A program made the position numbers and the translations under genes. From Mauremys mutica (lineage: Eukaryota > Chordata > Testudines > Geoemydidae), in contig NC_059089.1 in NCBI RefSeq assembly GCF_020497125.1, forward strand, positions 29,158,282-29,222,281: a stretch of DNA of 64,000 nt, read 5' to 3'. Of this stretch, positions 11,136 to 23,400 are shown in pieces. Below the pieces are notes generated by a model. It was not told where the DNA came from. It saw only the letters and a list, made by a program, of their open reading frames with translations, and made no database searches. How positions within the stretch are numbered: the stretch's first letter is position 1; each line of letters opens with the position of its first letter.

Positions 11136-11165
11136 GTACCTGCTAACCTTATGTCATTCGAATAA
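11136..11165 (+). CDS. RALGPS1: RALGPS1 terminal coding exon with stop codon
   Basis: A 30-nt coding piece after the acceptor 'ctcttccag', reading VPANLMSFE and TAA (stop 11163-11165). It is too short for ORF-based detection. The ending 'NLMSFE' is that of RALGPS1, whereas RALGPS2 ends in a related 'NLMTFE'. The exon continues into the 3' UTR. Confidence 0.9.
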   Translation, partial: VPANLMSFE

Positions 11166-11760
11166 CTTGCATCAGTATGTGGTGTGACTTCAAATGCCAA
11201 ACTGTAGGATGGGAATATCTTTCCCTTAAGAGAAGGAGCTCCCTAATGTGAGCCAGCTGCCCCAGATGAGATTACTTCAGCACTTTTCTATGTAACTTGA
11301 AAGTGATTTTGACACAGCTTTTAAAAGCAGAAAGTGAATGTTGTCCTTAGGACCAGATATAGTCTTATGCACTGAACATAAGTAGACAATTTCGACAGAC
11401 TGAAGATGAGTCCTGACTGATGCAGGATCCTGGAAACCTTGACTTTAACTTTGTGGTCACAAACTGCCCTGGACTAATGTTTGACCACAAACTGTGCATC
11501 ACATCTTCTGCCTATTCTTTTTTAAACTGTTCTTTTTATTGTTAAGCTGCTTTATGTGACTGAAGAAAATTTAGCCCATGTTGGGTTTTCAATTCTTTCT
11601 AATGCACAAAATGATTGACAGTGTTAACTTGCTGCAAAGTGTCAATTAGAATAGAAAATTGTGGAACAACATTTTTATAACCTAAGTGCACTGAGTTGCT
11701 TGGCAATGTGGTTGCCTCAGATTTTGTATCAAATTAAATCTCTGGACAATTCTGCAGTTC
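11166..11760 (+). other. RALGPS1: Probable RALGPS1 3' UTR
   Basis: Repeat-free sequence directly after the stop codon. No canonical AATAAA is seen here; an ATTAAA variant at 11733-11738 is the best candidate polyadenylation signal. The true 3' end may lie further right. Confidence 0.4.
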
Positions 11761-13093
11761 ACATTTGAGCTATTTGGGAAATGTGTATTTTGGCACAAGA
11801 TAAATAGTTTAATTTAGTATTTCTTTCATTTGAATGTGCTACTTCTAAATATAATTTAAAGGACAAGTGAAGGGTCCATTGCTATTTAAATTCACTTTGT
11901 GTTACAGCTTGTCTTGGGTTACTCCTAAGGATAAATTGCCCCCCCCCCCATCACTATGGGTGCTGTTCATTTAAAATCCCTAGCTCCGTGGAGATATTTG
12001 GATCTTCCCAGCCACCTCCTGACTCCTCAGAATGGCTAAACTTTCCACTCATTGTTCCACTCTCATGTGGATGACCCAATCCCACTCAGCACCTGCATGT
12101 GCACACACATCACCTGGTAGACAGAATAATGCCACTAGTACTTCTGTCATGAAGGCCTCTGATCCTCTGAAATCATGACGGAGGTGAGATCTAGGCAGGA
12201 CTGATTGGCATATCAAGAGCCACCAAGCCAGTATCCTGGAAAGAGAAAATGAACCGAATGTAAGAGACCCTTCTCTGCCAGGAGAAACCACCTAGCTCTC
12301 TTTTCCCAGGCGTGCCGTAGCACTACCTGCTGATCAGAGCTTTCTGCTATTCTCACCTTGATTTCAGAATTCTTCACATTTTAGTCACATCCCTCTGCTA
12401 GTCAGTGTTCAGGCTTTCATCCAGCAAGGATGAATCATTGCATGAAGCTCCCACCTCACTTTCAGCTAGGCTTTCTAATGCGATGACCAATGCATCTAAA
12501 ACCCTCACTCTGCAGCTCCCCAAGAATGGGGCAAAATGGTGAGATAGGTGGGAGAGACCTGTGATTCGACCACAAGCTTGCAGACCATGAAAGACCAGAA
12601 ATAATTTTGGATGAACAGAGTCCTACATCTAAATAAGTGCCCAGTCACTGGGATATTCTGCTGATCTCACATAATCTTGATTTTGCGGCAGATTTTTTTT
12701 TTTTAGTTTATCTTACAAAAATACCTTACTTGTAATGCTGAATTTCTGTTTACTATAAAAATGATTTTTAACTGTCTGTGTCACAATCCTGAGAATGAAA
12801 CTTGGTATGTGACAAGAAAAATAGTTCCTACTGATTCCTGTGGGAAGAGACAGAGCAAGTATCAAAATTCACACAGATTTCACAACAGACTTCTTTAGTG
12901 GTTCAAGAGATCTTCAGTGGGATAGTGGATTGGCCAAAAATTATCTTTTTGCTTTTTTAACAATCCAAAAATTAGTTGAAGTAGTGACCTGATAACAGCA
13001 TCTGTATATCCAAGAATGGAATTTTCAATAGTTAGATCTGACACAGAGGATTTTTAAAGATGATGATGCTGGTGAAATTCTGTCATCAGCATA
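11761..13093. other. Intergenic or distal 3' UTR, nothing recognised
   Basis: No exon or repeat family identified. Homopolymer C run at 11940-11949 only. Confidence 0.4.
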
Positions 13094-13210
13094 AGCAGCA
13101 AAGAATCCTGTGGCACCTTATAGACTAACAGACGTTTTGGAGCATGAGCTTTCGTGGGTGAATTCATCGGATGCAAGTAGTGGAAATTTCCAGGGGCAGG
13201 TGTATATGTG

Positions 13211-13257
<47 letters not shown>

Positions 13258-13345
13258 ATATGCAAGCAAGAAGCAAGCTAGAGATAACGAGGTTAGTTCA
13301 ATCAGGGAGGATAAGGCCCTGTTCTAGCCGTTGAGGTGTGAGCAT
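13094..13345 (-). mobile_element. Penelope-like element fragment with damaged hammerhead region
   Basis: It contains the shared block 'gtggcaccttatagactaac' and the hammerhead block in minus orientation. It then continues past 'catcggatgcaagtagtgga' into a further body ('agcaagctagagataacgag') missing from the shorter copies. Relative to the copy at 48295-48418, the 5' half of hammerhead stem II is deleted: 'gaattcacccac' remains in place of the GTGGG...CCCAC hairpin. A TATG/TA microsatellite has expanded at 13201-13261. Confidence 0.6.
13201..13261. repeat. TATG/TA microsatellite
   Basis: GTATATGT-type repeats grading into (TA)n within the Penelope-like fragment. Confidence 0.9.
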
Positions 13346-14457
13346 GTTACTGTTGCCCAACTATTTGAAAATGAAATCATCTGAATTATTCTCCCAGACA
13401 GAGATATGCATGGATGGTTGTGGTAACAGGTGAGTTATACATTTAGACTATTTCTGAGGATGCAGGTATTCTCTGGACTGCCATTCAAATTAATTCATAG
13501 GTGCATGTATGTGTAGTGTGTGTCTGTACACATATCTAATCTATCTGCAGCATCTAGAGGGTTGAAACATCTGAAACGGCATTATTGTAATGATATATGT
13601 CTGACCTAAACCCTCAAATGCTAAGAGTAAAGGCTGAAGATCTAACTTGCCATCCCCTTATGCAGAATTCTTATAAAAGAGAGCCGCTGTTAATCAGGAG
13701 CCCTGGAGTGGTGCCTGTATCTAAAATGTCCTTGGATTTCTGTGTTTAAGCCAGAGCTAGAATGCAATGCCACATACAATTGAAAAAGCAACAGCATTGT
13801 ATTTAAAGACAACATTTCCTCCACATACATAACATGTATTCAGGCATCCTGAATTCCCACTTTGCCTAATGGATCATAAAGTCCTAATAATCATAAAGTC
13901 CTAATGGAACTTCCAGGACTACTGGTAAGAATGTAAAGTGGCCCACCTGGTACAATAAATTTGGAAGGTGACAGATCAAAAAAAAAAAAAAAAAGTGACA
14001 TCAAAAAACCAAACTGTTCTCTTAAATAAGTATACATTTTGCCATCATGGGCATTGGCCGGCAAAGATTTATAAAGGATCTTGTGACATAATTTTAAAAA
14101 CGAGGAGGTTCTAATAAATGCATTGCCAACAATTAACAGTGTACTTGTATTTTCCAGACTGCCAACCAAATGAGTGTTTAGGAGGAAGAGGACAGTATAG
14201 GTACAGGTAAATTGTGGCCTCAAGCATCGAAGTTTAAAATGCTCATTTGCCAGAACAGAATTTTTAACACAGCTAATTTTCGGTGGTTCTGCAAAAGCTC
14301 TGAAACGTACTTATATAGTGCTTTTATACACTAATCATGCCCAAGTGAGACCATAACAACTACATCTATCTTGTTCTGCTCTATTGGGATGTGGGTGATT
14401 CCCCTGTGCAGGGATCCTGTTCCACAAATCCTATTGAAATCCTTGCAGCAAAACATT
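13346..14457. other. Intergenic DNA, no gene
   Basis: No recognised exon. An A-run lies at 13980-13994. The segment 13557-13586 has a near-identical 28-bp partner inside a CR1 copy at 18108-18137 (see findings). Confidence 0.4.
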
Positions 14458-14470
14458 CTGCAAATGCTCA

Positions 14471-14650
14471 AAAAGAACAGGAGTACTTGTGGCACCTTAA
14501 AGACTAACAAATTTATTTTAGCATGAGTTTTCGTGAGCTGCAGCTCACTTCCGAAAGCTCATGCTAAAATAAATTTGTTAGTCTTTAAGGTGCCACAAGT
14601 ACTCCTGTTCTTTTTGCGGATACAGACTAACACGGCTGCTACTCTGAAAC
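14471..14650. mobile_element. Fold-back Penelope-like insert with hammerhead-like block
   Basis: Left arm 'aggagtacttgtggcacctt' through 'agcatgagttttcgtgagc' is the inverse complement of the right arm ending 'aaggtgccacaagtactcct', giving a palindrome of about 75 bp per arm. A single-copy tail ending 'cacggctgctactctgaaac' follows. A 13-bp target duplication CTGCAAATGCTCA lies at 14458-14470 and 14651-14663. The central GTGAGCTGCAGCTCAC hairpin followed by GAAAGC, TCAT and GCT resembles stem II, core and stem III of a hammerhead ribozyme, but the CTGATGA core is missing. Family assignment rests on known turtle Penelope sequences. Confidence 0.7.
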
Positions 14651-15077
14651 CTGCAAATGCTCAGTTACCCCATTAATAAGAGAACAATTTGGTCATTGTT
14701 AAATATAAAATTAATTAAAAAATGTAACAGTCATTGACCTGACATCCATATTAGGAGGCTAAGGAGATGTCTCAAGCCATTTTTAGATGTAATGCGAAAG
14801 GGGAGAAACAGCTAATTGTCACTTCATTTTTTTCCCCACTGTGCTTGGTAATTCAAATTAAGTAATGGATGTTGTGGCTACTGAGACTGTGGACCAAGGT
14901 GACACTCACAATTAACTAGTAATGGCAAAAGCTGGAACCTGTTTAGATCTTGAGGGCTTCTAGAATTCAAAGCCTTGTTGAACATTTTAGGTGTTATTCC
15001 ATTCATAGCAGGGAGGTTTTTCATCCTTAGAAAACATCAACTTTCTCAAGAAAAGCCCTTTAGAAGTTGGCAGTGAC

Positions 15078-15412
15078 GGGAGGATTTGATAGCAGCCTTC
15101 AACTACCTGAAGGGGGGTTCCAAAGAGGATGGAGCTCAGCTGTTCTCAATAGTGGCAGATGACAGAACAAGAAGCAATGGTCTCAAGTTGCAGTGGGAGA
15201 GGTCTAGGCTGGATATTATGAAAAACTATTGCACTAGGATGGTGGTGAAGCACTGGAGTGGGTTACCTAGGGAGGTGGTGGAATCTCCATCCTTAGAGGT
15301 TTACAAAGCCCTGGCTGGGATGATTTAGCTGGGGTTGGTCCTGCTTTGAGCAGGGGGTTGTACTAGATGACCTCCTGAGGTCTCTTCCAACCCTAATCTG
15401 CTATGATTCTAT
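15078..15412 (+). mobile_element. CR1 LINE 3' end, 5'-truncated
   Basis: It encodes the last part of ORF2 ('[20 protein letters not shown]'-type, '[20 protein letters not shown]') and then the CR1 3' UTR ('ggttggtcctgctttgagca', 'actagatgacctcctgagg') with the terminal CTATGATTCTATGG repeat. There is no RT domain, which is typical CR1 5' truncation. Homologous to the minus-strand copy at 53626-54245. Confidence 0.85.
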
Positions 15413-16945
15413 GGCACAGAAGTTCCAAACATCTACAGGTCCCTTCACCTGTATAACAAACCCCTACAAAGATAGGAATTCAAACGTGAAACCAGGATAT
15501 GCTCTGAACTATTTGTGGCATGAATGAGAGAACACACACACAATAGTGAATCTGATATCCAGGAGTCTGTCATAGTGCCATGGATGGAAATTGTGTGTGG
15601 GGGTGGAGAGAACAAAACCCTCAAAACAATGCTATTCGAGACCGTCAGTAATTTGCATTTTGAAAGTTTTTAAAGAATTGGTAAAATGAATGCCTGAGCT
15701 GATCATCAGTTGCAGGGTAGATAATACTATGTAAAACAGAGCTGAACATGGCAACTGTGTAGTTTTGCCTTGTGCAATATCTTAAAATTCTTGCAGCGTA
15801 TCACAATAATTGTGGTATTGCTGTGTAGCATTTGAGAACATAAAATGAATGTGAATGATAGAACAATAGAGGGATGGCATCAGCTTAATCCATTTTAAAT
15901 TAAATTCAATACAAAAAGTATGAATTCTAATAATTACTGATTTTGGGGGTCTCAGTATCTGACACCTTTAATGTGATTTAAAAGCTCCTGTTGAAATAAT
16001 AGACATTGCATATTGGTACTGATTAAAATATTACCTCTATGAAAGGATATCATAAACCTTGTAAAGTTTTATCAGTCACACAGTAAGACAAGCTGTTTAG
16101 TAAAAACAGGCCTTTTTAGTCTATTTTTCAGGATGACTAATTTCAGAATTGAAGATATTAGATATATATTTCAGGCAATATTTATTATTAATTTATGTGT
16201 GTGTAATTTTAAAGTAATTTAGTGCCAAAATGCATGTTTGTCCAATTAGCACTCAATTAAGGCATCGACAGAAGTCTTCAATATACAATCCATTTGTTGC
16301 ATTACAATGTAAACCAATTTCTATATTAGTTTCTTGTGAACACTGTTGCACTATTTTTTGGCCGTATTTTTCAGCAGCCCACTGCATGCCATTTGTGTAC
16401 AGACTTTCTATAACTTTTGTGAATTGTCTCACCCATAATAACCACTGAACTTTTAACCCTTATGTGGGAGTCTTTAGGTTTTTGGCAAAGTATTTTGTTA
16501 CCTCAGTCTTGTATCAAGTTGCTGTATTTCAGCTTGTTACATTGATAATGATTGTTTCACTAATTAAATACCTTAATGTAAAAAAAATGTTTAACAAACA
16601 AATGCATTTGGTTGTGAATTTGTCAGATTGCTAACAATACCATGTGACAGTGAACTAGAACTTCTCACTTCAAGCACATCAAACTGTGCTTTGTTTGTGA
16701 TTAAACAGTAACTTAGCTGGACACTACACTTTATAGTTGCATAAACTAGTTATTTATAAAGCAGATGTGACGGGATCAAAATGTGAGAAAGAAACAGGAA
16801 AATCCTTCCAAACTTCCAATTTATGTGAAGTTCTCTCTTTTTTCTTACAATCAGGGCTTTAGATAAACAGATAAAATTCTGTTGTCCCCTGTTAAGATCT
16901 GTCTGTGCCCAGAAGTAGAGACAAGCCCATGACTTTGGCAGGGTA
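15413..16945. other. AT-rich intergenic DNA, no gene
   Basis: Nothing recognised. Low-complexity AT-rich, without supported exons. Confidence 0.45.
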
Positions 16946-18162
16946 ACAAGCCTTGTGGATGGGGTGGGGGGGAAGAAAGCGGTAGACGTGGTATATCTTG
17001 ACTTTAGTAAAGCCTTTGATACTGTCTCCCACAACCTAGGGAACAACAAACAACTAGGGAAATGCAACCTAGATGGAGCTACTATTAGGTGGGTGCATAA
17101 CTGGTTGGAAAGCCATTCCCAGAAAGTAGTTATCAGTAGTTCAGTCATGCTGGTAGGACATATTGAATGGGTCCCTGCAGGGATCAGTTCTGGGTGCAGT
17201 TCTTTTCAATATCTTCATCAATGATTTAGATAATGGCATAGAGAGTACACTTATAAAGTTTGTGGATGATACCAAGCTGGGAGGCGTTGCAAGTGCTTTG
17301 GCGGTTAGGATTAAAATTCAAAAAGATCTGGACAAACTGGAGAAATGGTTTGAAGTAAATAGGATGAAATTAAATAAAGACAAATGCAAAGTACTCCACT
17401 TAGGAAGGAACAATCAGTTGCACACATACAAATTGGGAAATGACTGCCTAGCAAGGAGTACTGCAGTAAGGGATCTGGAGGTCATAATGGACCACAAGCT
17501 AAATGTGAGTTGACAGTGTAACGCTGTTGCAGAAAAAGCAAACATCATTCTGGGATTTATTAGCAGGAGTGTTGTAAGCAAGACACAAGAAATAATTCTT
17601 CCACTCTACTCCATGCTGATTAGGCCTCAACTGGAGTATTTTGTCCAGTTCTGGGTGCCACGTTTCAGGAAAGATGTGGACAAATTGGAGAAAGTCCAGA
17701 GAAGAACACAAAAATGATTAAAGGTCTAGAAAACATGACCTGGCAAAGAAGATTGAAAAAATTGGGTTTGTTTAGTCTGGAAAAGAGAAGGCCATGGGAA
17801 CATAACAGTTTTCAAGAACATAAAAGATTGTTACAAGGAGGAAGGAGAAAGATTGTTCTTCTTAACCTCTGAGGATAGGAGAAGCAGCAATGGGCTTAAA
17901 TTGCAGCAAGGGAGGTTTAGGTTGGATATTAGGAAAAGCTTCCTAACTATGAGGGTGGTTAAGCACTGGAATAAATTGCCTAGGTAGGCTGTGGACTCTC
18001 CATCATGGAGATTTTTAAGAGCAGGTTAGACAAACACCTGTCAGGGGCAGTCTAGATAATACTTAATCCCGCCATGAGTGCAGGGGACTGGACTAGATGA
18101 CCTTTCAAGGGTTGAGCCATCTGAAACGGCATTATCCCTTCCAGTCCTATGATTCTATGACT
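16946..18162 (+). mobile_element. CR1 LINE, 5'-truncated, reverse transcriptase relic
   Basis: It starts within the RT domain at 'VDVVYLDFSKAFDTVSHN'. Next come the 'GSVLGAVLFNIFINDLDNGI' block and the catalytic region 'IKFVDDTKLGG' (FVDD), then thumb and C-terminal segments in several frames, and finally the 3' tail 'CCTATGATTCTATGA'. Stops and frameshifts show it is inactive. The 3' UTR carries an extra segment of about 25 bp, 'gttgagccatctgaaacgg...', just before 'cccttccagtc' (see findings). Confidence 0.88.
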
Positions 18163-20690
18163 TCCAGACCACGTGACCCTCAAAAGAAATAAGAACGTTT
18201 AACACAAAACACACACACACTGGCTTTTAATGTCAAAGGCATGTTTCCTTCATACTCCTTAAACAGGATTTAGACATTTGGGGTCTGATCCTGGGCTCAC
18301 AGAAATCATTAGAAAAATAATTCCTTCCACTGCAAGACGCACTCAGTGAAATTCTCTGGCTTGTGTTACATAGAAAGTTAGAAGTGATGTTTATAATGAT
18401 CCTTTCTGACTTTAAATTCTGTGAAAGCACCCATTGACTTCAGCGATGCAGGTTCAGGGTTAGAGAAAGCCTGACATAATCATGTGCCCAGTGGAGGTAT
18501 CTCTTAGGCAAGGATCAGCATGGAGGAGGTGGTTGTTGTCTGGAGAATTTTAGCCTAGCTTGTAACATTTCCATCCCTCTCTACATCAAATGTGAAAAGA
18601 AAATTTCTATTAACTACAAACATTTTCCCCCTCTTCAACATCTTCCTCACTCTCTTCAAGGTCAGTATGTTCCTCAGAAAGAAAAGCAGGAAAGGTCTAA
18701 TTTCTACAGCACTATGAATTTGATGGGAATTTGTCTGAGGAAATAATAGGAAGGAATCTAATGGGAAGCTTAAGGACCACAACTAAATTTCATACAAGTT
18801 GCTTTTCCCAGGTTCTAAATGTGAGGCCACTCCTCACTTTCATGAAATGGATGTCACTCATTTTCTTTTTTCCTCCTGTAGTAGGGAATAAGACATTTCC
18901 TATTACTTCTTAAATCTCAGAAAATGCTTGGGTCTTAGTATTTCAATCATAAGGAATCTGTTAATGCTGGTTGCAAATGTTGATGAGTACATCTTATGCC
19001 CCACAAACAGTTCTTGTCATTGGACCAGCAATCAGTTTTGGTAGAAGTAAACTGATCAGAATTTGCTCCCGCACTAGACAAGAGAGGAGAGAACTGGCCA
19101 GATTAGCACATTGGAAAGGGTGAGGAAAAACTCACTTAGAAAGTTGCTTATTCTAGGCTGCCTTTATCCGTTGGGAAGCCCGTTCCCAATCTCCCTTTTA
19201 TTCTTTTAAGGCTTTAAGTGTAGAGTTGAAAAAAGATGGGGGGGGGAAGTATGGGATGGAAGGTTCATCTTTCCAAGAGAAATCTTTCCTACAGTGCAGT
19301 GATCTGCTAAAATGTAACATATTATCCCCGACAAATGCCCTGGCAAAGCTGAGTACTGAAGAGCTAATTAAACCTCTTGAAGCCTAAGGCTTTACTTTTG
19401 GAGTTCATAGTAAAAAGTGTTAGGAAACTAAACTGGAATCTTTTTTGTCTATTTTATTTTACACACCTCGAATGTACGGGGGGAGAGGGTGTCACAGTGC
19501 AGATAAACTGCACAAATTTTTATACCAGGTATCTGAAATTCTAGAGGTTTGATGTGATGTTTCTTATAGATATGATTTATTAATGCATGAGTTTGTCACA
19601 TTCTAAAACGGCTCCAAACTCCACCCTGGAGACTGTAAAGGATATTCTCATTCCAGCCCAGAGATGGCTATGGACTAGAAACTGCAGATTAAAAAAAAGA
19701 ATTGGAGGAAGTGCCCTGCCTACATGTGTGTTCTGTTTAGAGGCATTCTTTCACCCTTGGAAGTCAGCTTCTCAGTTTTACAGAGGACTGGAACAAGACA
19801 TACAGGTGACCCAAACAAACAGTCATCACTGGTTAGGGCTGAGTTTCTTCAAGTCCCAAATCCTACAACTTCTTGCTATTGCATTATTAATCTACTAAGA
19901 AACTTAAGTGACATACAAAAAGCAAATAGACCAGTGAAAAATAAATTAGATTTTTAAGTTGTTTTAGTCACTTTACTGAACTGTGTTTCACAATGCCCCT
20001 TTAATATGATCAGAAGTTTTGTTTTCCAATATATTTCACAGCTGTACATTACACTGGGATCTTTTACAGCTGTGTTTAACAAAATGGTTAGTTTTCCCTT
20101 TAGTAGTAAGGAAACTACTGAAGTGAAAGTATTTGTCACAAGTGAATATAATGTAATTGTCTTGGTTTATGGAGCCAGAACTTAATTGGAGCGGGGGGGG
20201 GGGGGGAGAAAGGGCGGATCATAGCCCTGGTGGTAGGAGTAGATTCAAAATTGATTGGTGGAGTCTTACAAGGGCGAGAAGAATTGTAGAGCAAGGGAAG
20301 AGACAGCTTGCTAGGATACACAGGAGGGGACAATGGAAGGATAGACTTAATGTCTTTTGGTGACCAGTTACCTTCTGGTCTGCTTCATACCTCATCATCA
20401 AAAGCTATGTTTTTCATGACATTTATGATTGGTGATGGGTTTAGTATTTAAATTTCAAGAAATACACATGTTGCTGCTGCAGAGGACAAAACTGGGTTTG
20501 CGTTATGTACGAGAAATTTAGATGTGAAAAGTGACAATTACTAGGACAGCAAGCATTTCTGCAGACTTTTTCAGTCTATATTCTGCATCTCAGAAAGTAC
20601 TAATCACATACACGAGACATTTCAGACTTAAGATTTGTTTTTTTGTTTGTTTTTGTTTTTTTAAATTACTGACATAGGTGTAGCAGGGTG
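18163..20690. other. Intergenic DNA, no gene
   Basis: No exon or repeat family recognised. G-run at 20192-20205. Confidence 0.4.
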
Positions 20691-21000
20691 GCTTGCCCCT
20701 TAAGGAGTAGAGCAATGCTGCTAGACACACCTGAGAGAGATCAGCTGTTCACTTATAAAAGGGGAGCAGAAAGCTGCAGAAAGGGAAGGGAAGCTCATGA
20801 GATTGTTTAAAAAAAATTGCAGAGAGAGAGCAGCTCCTATAAATCATAGGGGCATAAGAAATAGCTATTGCACATCATACAGAGGTTATGAAGTCCACTG
20901 ACCTGTCTCCAGCAAGGGAAAGCACCAAACGCCTCACAAGAAGGTGCAAGAAACCCTGTAATTGCAATTATGGAATAACCTGCCCCTAAAGGAATTTTTT
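20691..21000 (+). repeat. Possible interspersed repeat with TATA-like box
   Basis: 'gtgtagcagggtggcttgcc' followed by 'acttataaaaggggagcaga' resembles a promoter-bearing repeat common in turtle DNA, perhaps LTR-derived. Only weak grounds exist for its class or limits; it ends shortly before the DIRS element. Confidence 0.25.
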
Positions 21001-21179
21001 TCCTAATCTTGTCAGTTAGTGGCTGGTTTATGTCCTAGAGCATAAGGGTTAATACATCTTTCATTGTTTATCTTCTCTGTTTTAACTCTGGATCCTCCTT
21101 AGCCATAAAAACATCTACACCTTTTTTAATCCTGTCAATGATGTCCTGTTGCAATGAGTTTCACAGGAGATGATAATAG

Positions 21180-21260
21180 TTATTAGTATTCTTTGAGTGC
21201 TTGCTCATGTCGATTCCGAGTATGTGTGCGCGCACCATGTGCAGTGTCGCCAGAAGGCTT
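21180..21260 (+). repeat. DIRS 5' inverted terminal repeat
   Basis: 'tgcttgctcatgtcgattcc' and the following 'gtgtgcgcgcaccatgtgca' match the inverse complement of 26875-26950 with about a dozen mismatches. The exact outer boundary is uncertain by about 15 bp. Confidence 0.8.
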
Positions 21261-21539
21261 TTCCCCATCAGGTTGGCTCAGGCGCCCCCTGTAGTCGCGC
21301 CTTCATGGCACCACATTTTGGGCCCTGCCAACCTGCCTCCTCTCCAGTTCCTCCACCAGTGACAGTCATTGGAGCACTCTCTTCGCTTGTTTTCGAACAA
21401 TCTCTAGTGTACTGGTATCCTATATATAGTTTAATAGTAAGTTTATAGTTTGTAGTTTAGTGCTTGAACCCCCTTGTTAGTCGGGGGTTCCTTCCCCGTT
21501 CCCTTCCCCTGCCCAGGGCCAGGGCCTGCCTTGGTCCCA

Positions 21540-23400
21540 GAAGTTTAAGCCATGTGGGATCTGCCAAAAGCCGATGCCAAAGGGCAACGTGCACATGTCC
21601 TGCTTAAAGTGCTTGGGGGAATCCCATCAGATGGATAAGTTCAAAATCTGCAGAGGATTCCGCCCCCACACTAAGAAGGAAAGGAACCACAGGCTGAAAC
21701 TGTTGCTAATGGAGACAGCCTTGCGGCCACAGTCAGAATCAAGCCCCATGGACCCAGCACCAGGTTCTCTGGCATCGGTTCATAACACACCAGCCTCGAT
21801 CAGGGATGCGGCACCTAGGAAGGGCTCTGGGGTCAGAGACACCATCACTCCCCGGCACTGAAGACTGCCTCACGTGTGGAAACCCAGCACTGCTCACAGT
21901 TGCTGGTGTCGCGTAAGAAACATAGAAAGACGACAGAGGGCGCTCACCTGCTCGAATGACTAAGCGCAAGCCTGCTAGTGGAGTGCAACCTGTGCCAAGC
22001 CACTCTGCCTCGTCCGTGCAGGAGGCAGCATTGTTAACTCTGGGCCCACAGAGGAGTCTGTTGAGTCCGGTGCCAGTAGAAGAGGGTCAAGTGGAGGATT
22101 TGGATCTCCCTTCCATGTTGGAGACCTTTAAGGCGGCCAGGGACCTCATAGCTTTGACGGGCCCGCACTCTCCAGACCAACACAAGAGGTCATCGGTCCC
22201 AAAGCCTCCAGTACTGCAAGGACCACTGGTGCCATCCAGGGGCAAGCCGGCAATGACCAGGCACCGCTTGCCCTCACCCTAGCACTGTCTGGCACCATGC
22301 CACCATAGTTTACACACTCGGACTCCACAGTGTCAGACTTGGAGGCAGAGCCCTATGTACCTCGTAGGAGCCAGCACTGAGCGCAGCGGCATCCCCAGAG
22401 GTTGGAAAAGTCACAATCCTTTCCACCTGTGTCGTGGCCAGTAGTGGCAGATGCCAACACGGTGGCACTTTTGGACCCTGTGAGCATACCACCAATACCA
22501 GGGGTCCTTTTCAAGGCAATCCCTCTCGTCACCTCAGATGGATGATCCCCGTCCAGGGCCAGAGAGCTATCTTGCGGCGTCAACACTGGCACCACGATGG
22601 GCACTGTAGTTGACGTTGCAGTCAGCACCACAGTCGACACCGAGACAGGCGTGGATACCGACGACTCGTGCGCATCAAGGAACCAGACAGACAAGAAGGC
22701 CCTTACCAGCCCGAGCTGCCTCATCATCCTCACCCAATTGAGGCAGTAGTGGGAATATCTTCGGCGCCTGCCTCACCTGATAATAGAGCACACCTGAGGT
22801 TTCACAGAAGGGTGGCACAGAATCTGGGTATCCAGCTGGAGGAGGTCACTGAAGTGTCAGACCCTGTGGTGGACATCTTATCCCATATGGGCCCCACCAG
22901 GGTGGCACTCTCCCTTATTAAAACAATACTGGCGACCATTAAGACCCTGTGGCAGATCCCAGCCTCTCTGAGCCCCACAGCAAAACGGGGGGTGTCAAAA
23001 GAAAATATTTTGTGCCATCAAAAGGGTATGAATATCTGTTTATGCTCCCCGTCCCGGACTCGCTGGTGATGGCGGCTGTGAACAAGCGGGGAAGGCAAGG
23101 GCAGCAGGGTCCCACTCCCTGGGCAAAGGATGTGAATAAGCTGGATCTCTTCAGGAGGAAGGTGTATTTCACCGGCGGGCTCCAGCTTCGCATTGCAAAC
23201 CTGCAAGCGATCCTCAGTCACTAGAACTTTAAATCCTGGGAAGCAATGTCAAAGTTTAAGGAGTTTGTGCTGGCAGACTCCAAGTCAGAGTTCTTGGCCT
23301 TGGTTATTGAGGGCAAGGTGATGGTGAGGGCCTCACTGCAGGCCTCACTGGACTCAGCAACCCGCACCATGTCTTCAGTGATCACTATGCGTCGTTGCTC
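21540..23400 (+). pseudogene. DIRS gag-like region (broken)
   Basis: Frames at 21574-21861, 21956-22282, 22668-23069 and 22949-23224 belong to one disrupted gag-like gene. The first holds a Cys-x2-Cys-x4-His motif ('CLKCLGESH') followed by a Cys, and a basic 'HTKKERNHRLK' stretch typical of DIRS gag. Frame changes occur at least three times. The 22949-23224 part ('PSKGYEYLFMLPVPDSLVM') is the conserved C-terminal gag block. Confidence 0.75.

Noticed and set aside
13201..13261. TATG/TA tract as a regulatory or Z-DNA element.
   Set aside because: A microsatellite within a Penelope-like relic; no evidence beyond sequence simplicity.
20691..21000. TATAAAA-containing segment as a host gene promoter.
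   Set aside because: No downstream exon is seen, and the flanking phrases look like an interspersed repeat.
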